NCBI RefSeq assembly: GCF_000003815.2
Contig: NC_049989.1
Location: 12,904,810 to 12,968,809, forward strand
Reading direction: 5' to 3'
Source: Branchiostoma floridae
Lineage: Eukaryota; Chordata; Leptocardii; Amphioxiformes; Branchiostomatidae
DNA: 64,000 nucleotides
The notes beneath the pieces were generated by a model that saw nothing but the letters and a program-made list of their open reading frames with translations, was not told the origin of the DNA and searched no databases. The translations under genes were made by a program, and so were the position numbers. The number at the start of each line of letters is the position of its first letter. Position 1 is the stretch's first letter. Shown here in pieces: positions 37,501 to 47,732 of the stretch.

Positions 37501-38270
37501 TGTAGACATTGAATTGTCTTTAATTGAGGCTAAATTCACAGTTTTTATGAAACAGTTTGTACAATTTCAAACCAAAAATAAGATACGCTACGGAAAAACA
37601 AATATCCAAAGATGTGGTCTTTACCGGTATGTATCCCCATTTACTCACGTACATTTGCAAATTTTCAGAAGAGGAGATAAGGGGTTAACAGTTCACTATT
37701 TTGGGTTGTGCAAGTAAGTTTCTTTTGGTGCAAGTTACCTTTGGCTTAACTTGCGCAGGTGCAAGTTGACTGAAAAGTGTATTTCGAGCCCTGATTTAGA
37801 TACCCAACCACACCTATCAAAATTGGGGGTCAAACCTGTTCTTTGGGTTCACAAATGAATGAATCACATCTTGAAATGAAATACCATGCTCATACAAAAT
37901 ATGGTAATGCTTAATTAATAAAAAAAAATAATACCTTAATTTTGTTTTGTGTATATCATTCGAATAGCTTGTAACCATCTAAGTCCCTGAGTTATGCTTT
38001 CGCTGTTTCATAAATACTCGTTGTCAGTTTTTCCTTGGGCAGTGTTGAGTAAAACAACTAGCTAGCAGACGACAACAACATTTTCATGTAAACAAATACG
38101 ACCATAACTACGTTCTTGGAACATAATTCACTCCAATTTCTCTCAGATACTTTTCAGAAGAAACCCAAGAACAACTTTCCTGTCCAAAATCTCCTCTAAG
38201 TTATTGACAAGAGAAGAACTTACTGTTGTTGTGCCATGTAAATACCAAGAGGACTTCTTGGTTCCGCCAT
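28542..38270 (-). CDS. DNTTIP1: DNTTIP1 (TdIF1) orthologue, nine exons, C-terminal exon(s) not found
   Basis: Nuclear scaffold subunit of the MiDAC histone-deacetylase complex. Exons on the minus strand: 38270-38224, 35101-35011, 34176-34067, 33743-33644, 33149-33051, 32400-32332, 31935-31883, 29041-28981 and 28613-28542, joined in frame (702 nt, 234 codons). Every junction has an AG acceptor and a GT donor; only the exon-2 donor (GTCAGT) is weak. The protein starts MAEPRSPLGIYMAQQQYAAS. The dimerisation region is about residues 80-150 (SPEGSMELLRKCMQKHINN, ELFEKGAQNCRDNCGEEVD). A basic AT-hook-like RKGRPR follows at about 173, then the start of the SKI/SNO/DAC-like domain (GLGATRGRLYYKHPDLFK, DKQWLFERRHMPATGGKV). 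Vertebrate proteins continue about 60-70 residues further; that part was not located. Introns are full of TIR elements and two N gaps. Confidence 0.92.
29342..29703. mobile_element. Foldback MITE in DNTTIP1 intron
   Basis: AAGGCCCAATCTGGACACAG TTTTT and CGATATCTG on the left mirror CAGATATG...AAAAACTGTGTCTAGATCGTGCCT on the right. The chance plus-strand frame at 29249-29587 overlaps it. Confidence 0.65.
29793..29872. repeat. Solo end of family Q element
   Basis: GCTAGGGTAAGCAGGTTTAT and GAAACACAACATTTTTTTCC followed by TAGGC match one TIR of family Q (copies at 21752 and 35536). No opposite end is nearby. Confidence 0.5.
29911..30323. mobile_element. TIR element, family X, copy 1
   Basis: Left AATCTCCAAGCAGATCCTAC and right CACTGTGGATCTGCTTGGAG ATT, inverted. 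It has the shared GTATCAAAGCTGGCCAAGGA and TATAGCCGGCC core of the family and extra internal sequence compared with the 140-bp copies at 50244 and 53324. Confidence 0.75.
31171..31551. mobile_element. hAT-type CAGGG...CCCTG element with 8-bp TSD, gapped
   Basis: Ends CAGGGTTGTAGCCAGC and GCTGGCTACAACCCTG. Flanks CACTTGTC (31163-31170) and AACTTGTC (31552-31559) match at 7 of 8 positions. It contains the gap at 31309-31408. Same family as 45511-45858. Confidence 0.8.
31309..31408. other. Assembly gap (100 N)
   Basis: Run of exactly 100 N within a DNTTIP1 intron. Confidence 0.99.
32766..32793. repeat. (CAAA)n microsatellite
   Basis: About seven tandem CAAA units, inside a DNTTIP1 intron. Confidence 0.8.
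33864..33963. other. Assembly gap (100 N)
   Basis: Run of exactly 100 N between DNTTIP1 exons 3 and 4. Confidence 0.99.
34342..34652 (+). mobile_element. TIR element, family Y, copy 3 (3' truncated)
   Basis: GTCATACCTGTGATGTG start, CGGGCCGAATACGGCACGGT core and GGTGGGTATGACATAAATGA AATACAACAC. It then stops before the usual GGTGTATTCC inverted arm. Confidence 0.7.
35154..35262. repeat. Fragment of family Z repeat
   Basis: GCATCCCTGGTCAGTCAGAA and GTGGATCTGCTCCCCAGG match the interior of the copies at 22443 and 63200. Confidence 0.55.
35459..36926. mobile_element. TTAA-flanked TIR element with a nested element inside
   Basis: AGGTCTGCTACGCAG TTTTTTGCGCT at the left (35463) is mirrored by AGCGCAAAAAACTGCGTAGCAGACCT-type sequence at the right, ending at 36922. 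Each end is bordered by TTAA, the target of piggyBac-type insertion, although the tip is not the usual CCC. No transposase was found. It encloses 35536-36566. Confidence 0.7.
35536..36566. mobile_element. TIR element, family Q, copy 2 (nested)
   Basis: GGCCTAGGAAAAAAAATGTT and GTGTTTCCTGTTTC on the left, mirrored by GAAACAGGAAACACAAC and TTTTTTTCCTAGGCC on the right. The inside has runs of GCGCGTGAAAA on the left and CACGCGCAACTTT on the right, an inner inverted array. Confidence 0.75.
37021..37793. mobile_element. CAGGGCTCGAAATAC element with perfect 5-bp TSD
   Basis: Ends CAGGGCTCGAAATAC and GTATTTCGAGCCCTG. 5-bp direct repeats ATTTA lie at 37016-37020 and 37794-37798. Subterminal GTGCAAGT motifs occur in both orientations. 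The 120-codon frame inside (37355-37717) has no recognised domain. Confidence 0.8.
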
Positions 38271-38731
38271 TTTCCTTCAGGTAACGCCTTGGAATGAACC
38301 ACTAAGAGATTAAGGGGTGAAGGCAACTATTAATAACTACACTCAATTTACGTTAGTAGACTCTATATGATATTTTTTTACAAATATACATGTTTGGAAT
38401 TAAAATATTATTTAAATGGCTAATAAAGTCAGAAGTATAAAATACAAATGTTTTTTTTTTATTTCCAACGCGGTCCCTCCCTATGCTTATGAAATTGAGA
38501 TTACCCATTTGAGAAAGCATCATAACGTGACAAAGACAGGAGCCATTTATCAAAGTATAACCGTATCTTAAAGGATACAGGAGCTATATATGCAGTTCAT
38601 GTTAGTAAAATAATGTTTATGTTGTAATTTTGGATATGTTTATTATCTATAACAAGATTGTTTTCTCATTCAGTGGTCTTGTACTGTTCTACGTTTACTT
38701 GCGTTCGAATATTTTTTCGAAGATTCCCGAT
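38271..38731. promoter_or_regulatory. Shared DNTTIP1/TMEM17 bidirectional promoter region
   Basis: 461 bp separate the two divergent start codons, too little for two independent long promoters. No TATA box was seen. Both starts sit in ATGGCGG contexts, and two TTCGAA motifs lie at about 38704 and 38717 just upstream of the TMEM17 ATG. Inferred from geometry. Confidence 0.6.
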
Positions 38732-41700
38732 ATGGCGGCGGGACAGTTGCCTCCACAGTTACGGCAAAAACTCACTTCTTTTGCGGAGTTTGCCTTTCCT
38801 GCGGCCCGGGCAGCTAGGGAAGGGCGCGAACACCACCAGCTGAAGTCAAGTACGTGACCCAACTGAAAACTAAGGCCCTACACGAAGCAAAATAATCAGT
38901 AGTAAACTTGTGCCAAGTAGTAAATAGAAGGTGCACCTGTCAATGAAAATCTTTGTAGGGGAAATATTACGGAGGGGTCACTGTCCTATGTCCATGAAAG
39001 TAATATATGATAATAATCACCAGGTTTATTTTGCCAGCCAGTAGGTACCCAAAGTATGAGTTTTACTGTTTAACGTGGTCGAGACACTTCCTCGAGCATG
39101 GGATCCCCGTTTTACGTCCCTCCTGGAAGATCCCCGTTTTACGTCCCTCCTGGAAGACGATTTCGTGGAAAGCTTACCGGACGTCCTTGGTTGGGGGTTA
39201 AACCATCACATTCAAGAACTGTCCGGACTGTCGCATTGCTTAACTTCTGAGATTGAGTGATCGGGTGTACCAACGCGCCACGCGGCAGTAGCGTATATAT
39301 ACAGTATACAGTACTGAAGTTCATTGAATCAAAGAGGTTAAATAAAGATAACCTACTTGGTTGAATTCAACATCATCACGGGCTGGTTGCCCGCACCAGG
39401 TCCACTCTTTCTCTTCAGACAACCCTTTCCACCCATTACGTAGCGTTCTATAAGCCCGCAACCCCACATCACGAGCAAGCTGGCATGGTCTGTGTAGGTT
39501 AGTCAGAGTCCCCCCCATGTGTATACTGTAAATGCAGAAACTTTCACGGTGGTTTAATGTTCGTGGTTTTCGCCTTTCGTCTTAAAACCACCGCGAAAAG
39601 TCCTTTTTCCTGCTACCACGAAATTAAATCCACGCAAAATTAAATGCTAGTACCTGACGTGTGCTGGCTTCCCCAGTATGAGTTCACTAGCAAGTTCTGC
39701 CTTGAATTTAACACTGCCTCATCGTGTGTATTGAAGACCATATTCACATGAGGAAATTTGCTGGTTGTATGACAATGACCATAAAAATGGCTACGCATGG
39801 GGCGATTCACACATTGAAAGCACATACTGTAAAGGTGTCAGATGCCAAAGGCGCAAGAACTTTGTCTGATGCCATTATCATACTCATAGGACTAAAAAAT
39901 TTCCTTTTCCTTCTGAGTCTAACAAGAACATATATTTTTATAACGTCCTTGGGTCTAAATATCCCTTCAAAGTTGACGTGCCATTGAGGGATGTCAAACC
40001 AGTGTGAGATACTTATAAGTAATAACAAAAGATGGTATTACTTTTTTAATTAATGATACGGGCGCGTTGGATATACCCGATTCCTCCATCTCCGACGTTA
40101 AGCAACGCGCGGTCCGGTCAGTTCTTGGATGGGAGTCCCCGAACCAAGGACGAAATCGCCTTCTGGGAGGGATGTAAAACAGGGGGTCCCTTACTCGAGG
40201 ACAGCCCCGATCATGTTAATCAGCCTCATTGCTCAAAACAAATTGGGTACAAGTACTTACTGGCTGGCAAAATACACCAGATATTGTTATCATTATTAAT
40301 CGCAGACCCTTTAATATTTTCCTGTGTTTAGTTGGAAACGAGCTGGTCTCTAACCTGCCACTACAGATGGCGCTGTACTTCAACGTCTTTTACTTCCCCT
40401 TCTGGCTGGTCACTGCCATTATACTGCTGCAGCTCAAGGTAAGGTTCTTCATGTTTGTTTGTATTACATATTCAGTTTGTATTACAAACCCAGTGAGACT
40501 GCGTGGCACAGCGGCAGCGTGTTTGCCTCGTGATGGAGAGGTCTCGAGTTCGAATCCGGCTGCCGTTTCACCAATCTTGTGCGCTTGGGAAAGGCACTTT
40601 ACACAACTTTCCTCACTTTACTCAGGTGAAAAACTCAAATACCTATAGCTTTGGCTAGGGCCGTCCCTCGGATAGGACGTTAAATGGAGGTCCCGTGTAT
40701 GGGGAGAGCCACGCCCCATGCACGTTAAAGAACCCCCACACGTGCGATGGTGCGGTGTGGTGTGGTGCGAAGTGCGATGGTGCAGTGTGTGATGGAACAA
40801 ACCGTTCTATCTGGAGTTGGTGATTCACTACAAATCACCCGGACGGAGGCTTGTACCTCGGGTGATACGGAATACACCTTGTTGTATTCTATATTTATCA
40901 AATCCAAGTTTTCAAACTTGTTGTGCTGAGTGTACTTTATCTGTATCTCACTATCTGTATCTATACAGATGATATCACTGCCCTAACTTCGGCATTTCGT
41001 AGGCATGCGGCGTGGCAGCAGCTGATTATATTACCCTAAACGACCTATCACACATAACCTTTGCACATCTGTATCTGTTTAGTGTTCTTTAAGATTATCC
41101 ACCGAAGTTGCCACTAATGTGCTTGGTGATAACAAATTCCACTCTGCGGTAGTTATGGGACAAATTACAAAATGTGTGAATATTGTCCCTCCAGTTTTCG
41201 TCATTGGATGAGTTCTACAAGTTCATCACCGTGACGGTGTATGTTGTAATGGTGGTGGTGGAGATCGTCAGACTGTACTTGGGCTATCTGGGAAACCTGC
41301 AAGAAAAGGTAGGTCTTTCTATCTTTCTACAGGTGCATGCAAATTCAGGTACAGGTCTGGTCCAGAGGATGAGACAACAAGAGCTATCTAGCACCAAAAA
41401 AATCGTGATTATAGCGTGTTCAGAACACGAGATAGCAAAACTGGAAGTTGCGTTGCAGTACCAAGGGAAGCCGCTAGGGGACCCAAAATCTTATCATTTC
41501 CAGCTTTCATTATACCCTACCAACACACCAAGTATGAAACCAATCCACTTAGCCATTCTTGAGTTATCTTGTTCACACACACACACATATATACACATGC
41601 ACAAATGCTAGTGAAAATATAACCTCCATAAATATTTCATGGAGTTAACAACAGCAGGAATGAAACTCACGGCTTCTACTAGTTCCAGAGACATAAATGC

Positions 41701-44700
41701 CAAAAAACAATGGCCAGAATTTTATCAGAGGAGTTGGTAGGCTATAGCTATATAGGAGTGCCAATAGGCAAAACTGTAAAAAGGGAAATAAATGTGTAGG
41801 AGAAATTATTTCGCAGTAGGGAGAAATTTGACGCGGTGGTTTGATTTCTGCAATTGAGCAAAGAGGTGGGCAGGCAGAAGACAGGAAACAATGATCACGA
41901 TGGTTGTAGGCATAATTTAGAGACAAAGAGATCAGTGCAAAAACTGCAAACATGAAACGGCTGCCGACATTTCCTCTTTTACGGCGTTTTGGCTTAAATG
42001 TACTCTGTTGGCTGGCTACTATATGATGTAGTATAGTACAAGAGAAGTTGTAGACAGCCAACTGTCATCTTTTGTATATGAAACATGCAGGACTGCAAAA
42101 CCAGCTGTTACTTTAAGAATACGTGCTGACAGTCACACACTGTCAGTAACACGGATGAACTACTATATATGGTGGAGTCTAAGAAGTTAAGAGCTTCTGT
42201 AGCTTTACAGCATGGGAGTCGGTCAATGCCCCTTTTTTGGGGGGGAGGGGGGTTAAGATCGCTGCAGGGCAGGGTTGGACAAGTTTTTTAAAAATTCACT
42301 TGTCTTATTGGGCAAGTACATGTACATAAAAAATCTACTTGCCCAAACAAAGTTTTCGCTTGCCCGAAAGTTTTTCTAACTGTATTTTCACTTCCAGCGA
42401 TAAAATTCTTTGATGATCAATGGCTCTATTTTTCTGTCTTGACCAATGCTTGATTCCATGATTGCAAAAAGTATACATTCAAGTACATGTATATCAGAAG
42501 AACGATCCCCGATCGGACAAGTAGGGTAGGACAAGCACTTGTAGTTGTACTTTCACTTGCCCGGCACAATCAGGCTAGCTATTGGACCTGTCCAACCCTG
42601 GCAGGGAACGATGTTGGGTGGGGAGCAAGATTAAAATTGCTGATCCAGTTTTCACCATGTCAGGCACTTGGTGCAATGATCTTTAGGGGAATCTGGGAAA
42701 TTTTTACCAGGGCTCGAAATACGTTTTTCTGCATACCTGCACTGGTGCAGGTAACATTGAAAATTTTACCTGCACCACACAGAAGTATGGATCATACTAT
42801 AATTATTCAGGAACCATTGCTATTTTTTTCTTTGATATACTTTATTGGTGGTAACAGTCTGTCAATGCAGCTAATAACAATCCATATACAGCTACATTTA
42901 GGACATTAATTTATATTATAAAACCCAGTACATGGACCAGTGCAGGTTAGGTGCAGGTAGACACAAGAAATACCTGCACAGCTCCAATTTTACCTGCACT
43001 AATAACCTGCACATGCAGGTGGTATTTTGAGCCCTGTTTACCCTCTGAAATGCTACTTCCTGCATTAGAGTCTTAGCTGATTTATAATTGAGATGAAATC
43101 TCTATTAGTCACAAAATATACAAGGGTTTCAACTTGATATTTTTTCGGGATGGACAGAGATGTATGAGCGTTAAGTTACACTTGCTGCCCTTGGAAAGTT
43201 GAATTAAACACCCTAATCATTCCACTGACACAACACCACAAAATTAGATACTTTTAAATGATAATTCATATATCTACTCATATGGTGATTACTAGTATTA
43301 TAGCCGCACCACTTATGAAGACTTCCATAAAAACTCAAACAAAACAGAAGCAAAGAACAAAGAATCATTGAAGACATGTGGTGTCTAGACACAATGGGAT
43401 ATTGATGACGCATTAATTTTGCTCTTGTCTGTAGCATCAATTGTTTGAATGCTGACTACACTTATCCACTGTATCTGAGACAGATCATATTTATCTACCT
43501 TGGCAAACATTGAGTACAACATCAGCACATTCTGGATGTTTGCTCCTTGTCTGCGTGCATCGTTTCTTGGAAATCGTAACGAACATGATCTTTTGTTTAG
43601 TCTCTACCCGGTCTTTACTTTTTAATGGGGTAGGAAATTCCCTGAGCAGCCTCGTAACCCCTGCTTCGCCTATTGAGTCAGTGAAGTCAAGCTTGCCTGA
43701 GCTTAATGTTTCTGACTTAGGGAGAAGAGATGCTGCTACAGTTATCGCTATGAGCTGCTCTTCATATTCATGATGGTAACATCAGGCCCTACGAACCTGA
43801 TTTTAAAAAAAATATTTAGCTTCAACATATCCATTTGTCAAAGTGTTATCCTGTGTATCGCATCAGGGAAAACAATATTCTTCTTATCCAGTCGCTTCCT
43901 GCCATTTCTTGGCAAGGCGGATCAAACCAGATGTTCAGTTTTGGCTCTAAGCTAACGCCCTTCACCTACATGTACGTCAGTTGTACGTTTATTTGCATTT
44001 GGGCAAAATACATGTAAGACGCATGGCGCGTGTCGTTTGTTTACGTACTTGTAAATTCTAAAAGTAGCTGCCTGTCTGCAAAGCCAGCCGTACATGTGTG
44101 GATACATGCTGAGTGATTGCTGACTATCATCCAGTAAGATTTGTAAAGTCTGACAAAAAGTATGTCAAATGTGAAGAAGTCACTAGTACTGTTGGGCAAG
44201 TACATTAATGTATTTGTGGCATTATTAAACTACAGTTACTGTAACAAACGGGAAACATAGACTTACAGAAAATACAGAAGTATAGACCAGTGTTGCTGAT
44301 CGGGCAAGCATATATTGTTCTGTTATATAGTTGCCCGATCGGGCCAGTGTGATTTCTTAAGATATTTATACTTGCCTGAATAAATGTTGCTCCCAGTGGC
44401 CCACTTGTTTGTGAAGTTATCATCATGTTACAGTCTAAGGTCTACAGTCTCAAGCAAAGTGTTTCTTTTTACCAGTACAGTACTTAATATTTTAACTTTC
44501 TGCAGGCAGAAATGCATAGTAGAAATATTTCTTTTGAATTTTGGTCCAGTGAGACTGAGAATTTGGTTTGGGCAAGTGGAATTGACCTCAGACTTTTCAA
44601 ACTCTGCCCAACCCTTTATTTTGTAACGGAAAAAGTGGTTGATACCTTAGTTTGTAACATTTACATTAAAAAGGCAATCACACAAGGGATTACGTGTTCA

Positions 44701-45410
44701 TCTTATTTGTTTGCATACTCGCGTCAACATTGGGGTTCCTGCAGGGATAAACAAGTTCACTAGCCCTATTGTCCAAGGGAAGTGAAAGTGCTGTTCGGGC
44801 AAGTGCATGTCCTACCCCACTTGTCCGATCGGGCAAGTAAGATTTTCCATTGATTTTAGTGCAATTTTGATATACTTGTTACTTTTTACAGTCATGACAT
44901 CAAGCAATTGTCTACAGAGAATTCCATTGCTGGAAGTGAAAATACGTATACTAGTAACAGTGACATTTGAATTTTGGGCAAGTGAAAAATTGGTTCGGGC
45001 AAGTACATTTTTTATGTGCTTGCCCGATAGGACAAGTGGATTTTAGAAAACTTGTTCAACCCTGTCCTGTCATCTTACCAATCAAATCAAGATGGCCTGA
45101 TTATTAGGCTTGACTGTTTTTGTACTGTTTTGTCTTACAGATTCCGGAGCTAGCTGGGTTTTGGCTTCTCACCATTGTGCTCCAGTTTCCTCTCAGTTTC
45201 TTCATCCTCTTCAACGAGGCCACCATGATCCTTCCGCTGGAACGCGCCATCCACATCGTCATGGCGATATTCGTCCTGTTCGAGGTCGTCTGCGGCTACT
45301 TCGCCATCAAGGTCATGAGCAGTCACCAAGTCACCAAATTCCACCTCAGACAATTTGATGACTTACAGTATTTGGATGATGGGCAGACAAGATGGAGCAC
45401 TGAAGCTTGA
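38732..45410 (+). CDS. TMEM17: TMEM17 orthologue (ciliary transition-zone membrane protein), complete
   Basis: Four-pass membrane protein of the MKS/B9 ciliary transition-zone complex. Exons 38732-38849, 40332-40438, 41195-41308 and 45141-45410 join in frame to 202 residues (human about 198). Each has a canonical GT donor (GTACGT, GTAAGG, GTAGGT) and AG acceptor. Transmembrane segments: LYFNVFYFPFWLVTAIILLQ (about 53-73), FITVTVYVVMVVVEIVRLYL (about 83-103), ELAGFWLLTIVLQFPLSFFI (about 116-136) and IHIVMAIFVLFEVVCGYFAI (about 150-170). Family signatures are RLYLGYLGNLQEK and IPELAGFWLL, plus FHLRQFDDL near the C-terminus. The start is the only ATG opening the first exon and lies in a GATATGGCGGC context. 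The large third intron (3.8 kb) is filled with CAGGG-type elements. Confidence 0.95.
39531..39640. repeat. Short palindromic repeat (CACGGTGG type)
   Basis: CTGTAAATGCAGAAACTTTC and CACGGTGGTTTAATGTTCGT, with an inverted ACCACCGCGAAAAG partner. Related fragments are near 26188 and 27535. Tc1/mariner-like MITE remnant. Confidence 0.5.
40496..40755 (+). mobile_element. tRNA-derived SINE
   Basis: The head has an A-box-like TGGCACAGCGGCAGCG and B-box-like GAGTTCGAATCC. The body has GGAAAGGCACTTTACACAAC, CTCACTTTACTCAGGTG, GGACGTTAAATGGAGGTCCC and GCACGTTAAAGAACCC. The same body is seen inverted at 48235-48500 and as a fragment at 36920-37012. It lies in TMEM17 intron 2. Confidence 0.75.
40850..40893. 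repeat. Solo end of family Y element
   Basis: TACCTCGGGTGATACGGAAT ACACC and TTGTTGTATTCTAT equal the right arm of the copies at 632 and 47126. Confidence 0.65.
42270..42600. mobile_element. CAGGGTTGGAC...GTCCAACCCTG element
   Basis: TIRs CAGGGTTGGACAAG and CCTGTCCAACCCTG. GCAGGG flanks both sides. The interior is rich in CACTTGCCC / GGGCAAGT motifs in both orientations. Confidence 0.7.
42708..43036. mobile_element. CAGGGCTCGAAATAC element with perfect 5-bp TSD
   Basis: 5-bp TTTAC repeats flank it (42703-42707 and 43037-43041). TIR CAGGGCTCGAAATAC; the right end reads TATTTTGAGCCCTG. Internal ACCTGCAC / GTGCAGGT motifs occur in both orientations. It represents the uninterrupted form of the element at 59813-60581. 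Confidence 0.8.
43372..43640 (-). repeat. Dispersed repeat, inverted relative of 56105-56372
   Basis: GTGTCTAGACACAATGG, CCACTGTATCTGAGACAGAT and GATCTTTTGTTTAGTCTCTA CCCGG are the complement of blocks at 56105-56372. No terminal repeats were recognised. Confidence 0.65.
44185..45065. repeat. Degenerate GGGCAAGT-type element in TMEM17 intron 3
   Basis: Right end ACTTGTTCAACCCTG (45051-45065). The interior carries repeated GGGCAAGT and TTGCCCGATCGGGC motifs like the element at 42270. The left boundary near 44185 is uncertain. Confidence 0.4.
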
Positions 45411-45481
45411 GATATTATCAAATGTTTTCTGTTTTAGCGTAACGTCTTGTTAGTACGTCAATGAAGGTTAGACATCCAGGT

Positions 45482-45487
45482 AATAAA
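45482..45487 (+). terminator. Candidate TMEM17 polyadenylation signal
   Basis: AATAAA, 72 bp after the TMEM17 stop codon. It precedes the hAT-type insertion at 45511. Confidence 0.5.
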
Positions 45488-45510
45488 AATGTACCAAATA
45501 GTGGGTACTC

Positions 45511-45858
45511 CAGGGTTATAGCCAGCACCTGTCCTTCAGTCCTTTGAAGGAATTTTGCAGCTGGGGACTGAAAAAAGCTTTCCCCATTCCGTCCCCAGGA
45601 AAAGACAAAAATTGATATGTAAAGATATAAAAAAACTGAAACCCATGTGTTCTTCCTCACCAAAACAGATGACATTTAACAAAATTTGCTCCTCAAAATG
45701 CAGGAAATAGTGTTTCAGAGGGTCTAGGTTTCAAAATTTTCTGGGACCCAGACCCCCTAGAAATGACGCGCAACACCACGCCATGCCTTCGGTGCTTGAT
45801 AGGATTCCCATTCAAAATCGAGGGGACTGAAAATGATTTCAGGCTGGCTACAACCCTG
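45511..45858. mobile_element. hAT-type CAGGG...CCCTG element with 8-bp TSD
   Basis: Ends CAGGGTTATAGCCAGC and GCTGGCTACAACCCTG. Flanks GGGTACTC (45503-45510) and GGGTGCTC (45859-45866) match at 7 of 8 positions. Same family as 31171-31551, in inverse internal orientation. Confidence 0.8.
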
Positions 45859-45866
45859 GGGTGCTC

Positions 45867-47125
45867 ATTGACAAGTAATTGAATATGATTTTGGAAACGG
45901 TCAGACGTTTCAAATAGCATCAACTACCTTTCGTCAGTGACACTGTCAAAAGACTGACGGAAGATCATAGTGGATACTGTCTGAAATGTCCAACCATTCC
46001 CGCAAATCATATCTCGTTGCTACCTGCTATTTCTAAGATAAGCTACTATTTGTGAACAGTGACAAGATATGAAACTTCCATATGGACAACCAAATGTTTT
46101 ATTCAAAATCAACGTTTCAGAGTCATGTCTCTCTGGGCATTACTGACTGCTTTACGTTTGGGACTGCATCGAAAAAAAAAACACAGGACCTTCCCATCAT
46201 TGTATATACAATGTAATGTAAAGACTTTACATTTGGGACTGCATTGTAAACACTGTGAAATACATATTTGTGTATATATTTTGTAAATACAGTATGTTTG
46301 GGACCACATTTGTTAGCAGCGGCACAAACTACAATGTGTAGCTGCAGTGCACAAGAGAACTGGTCAGTACTTGCTCTGACAAAGAAGATAGACGGTTTCC
46401 AAAACACTTGTTTGTGCACAAAAAGTTTTGTTGTTATGCTACTATTGGACTTAAATGCCTTCAAAACAGTAGGCCACGCCTGGTCTTAACCTATATGCAG
46501 TAAAACAACTTTTATGTAAATATATTATATCTATCAGATGAAAGGTTCTATCTGAGTGTTGTAAAGCCCACCTTTTTAAGTGCCTATTGTTGTTTCTTAG
46601 GCCAAAATAGTTTTATTAATATATGGATGACATCTGCACTCATCCGTTTTTGTTTGCTTCAACAACAAAAAATGTTTGTGGCCATGGTACCATACAGTAA
46701 ATCACACAAAGAATCTGTGATACGGGATAAATGGCATAAATAGCAGAGAAATATCGGAAAAGAGAAAGTAATTTGAAATTCATAAAGTGTCTCATTTTGT
46801 ATTATAATTTTTCTGCCATGTGTATCGGTACAACAACCTAAAGAAGGTATTCCGAGCCATGAGCATAAAGTTTACAAAAATTGAGAAAAAAGATATGAAA
46901 GAACAAAAATGTTAGATTTTTTTGGTTTGGTATGTACCATACTCTGTGTGTTCAGTCATTTGTTCACCCTTCCTGGCTACTTACATCTCTTAATGAAGGC
47001 AACGTTTTTTCCACACACTTGCATTAAATGTTGGGGTGCCCAGACAATGTCATCCATATGATCAAATCAGTATGGCCTTTCTTACATTCATTGTATAGAA
47101 TACAAGTGTGCTGTTTCCAGTCTTT
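45867..47125. other. Intergenic, no gene seen
   Basis: AT-rich. TTGGGACTGCATCGAAAAAA and TTTGGGACTGCATTG near 46155 and 46232 form a short direct repeat with a further TTTGGGACCACATTTG near 46300. No coding block. Confidence 0.4.
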
Positions 47126-47546
47126 ATGTCATACCTGTGACGCAAAAACGTTCGATACGGGTGTTCCGGACCGGCTTATAACTTTCCGTACGGCCCAGGC
47201 TTATCACACGGGCTCCATTCGTATAAATCGAACTGTTTCGAGTGGGCCGAGTACGGCGCCTTCGAAAGTTCGAATACCTGATTCGGACGTTGGAACATTA
47301 CTGTTGCAACGCTTATTTTTCGAGGGCAACAAATTTGTTCAACTTCTGGCGCATTTTGCATCAAAACAGTGGTTTTCTCAGGTGGGTATGACATAAATAA
47401 AATACAACACGGTGTATTCCGCATCACCCTCGGTCTCAGCCCTCCCGCGGGTCGGTTCACCCTCCGGCCTTCGGCCGTCGGGCGATCCAACCCGCGGTCG
47501 GGCTGATACCTTGGGCAATACGGAATACACCGTGTTGTATTCTATA
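47126..47546 (+). mobile_element. TIR element, family Y, copy 4 (most complete)
   Basis: GTCATACCTGTGACGC start, CGAGTGGGCCGAGTACGGC core, CTCAGGTGGGTATGACATAA and ACAACACGGTGTATTCCGCA. A GC-rich hairpin follows, then CGGAATACACCGTGTTGTAT. Confidence 0.8.
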
Positions 47547-47732
47547 TGTATATATAGAGGTATGTGTGTTATTTGATCTGGTCCTTGTTAATTGTACCAT
47601 AAAGTAATGTAAGGAATGAAACAACTTCATATAAAACAGTGTTTAAATGTGTTTGTGTTGTTTATATCGCATGATGGTCATGACCAATACACTTGTTATG
47701 TACATATACTTGAATTGGTTAGTCCTAAGAGC

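Noticed and set aside
40496-40570. tRNA gene
   Set aside because: A- and B-box-like motifs are present but the cloverleaf is incomplete and a SINE body follows; the same body recurs elsewhere.
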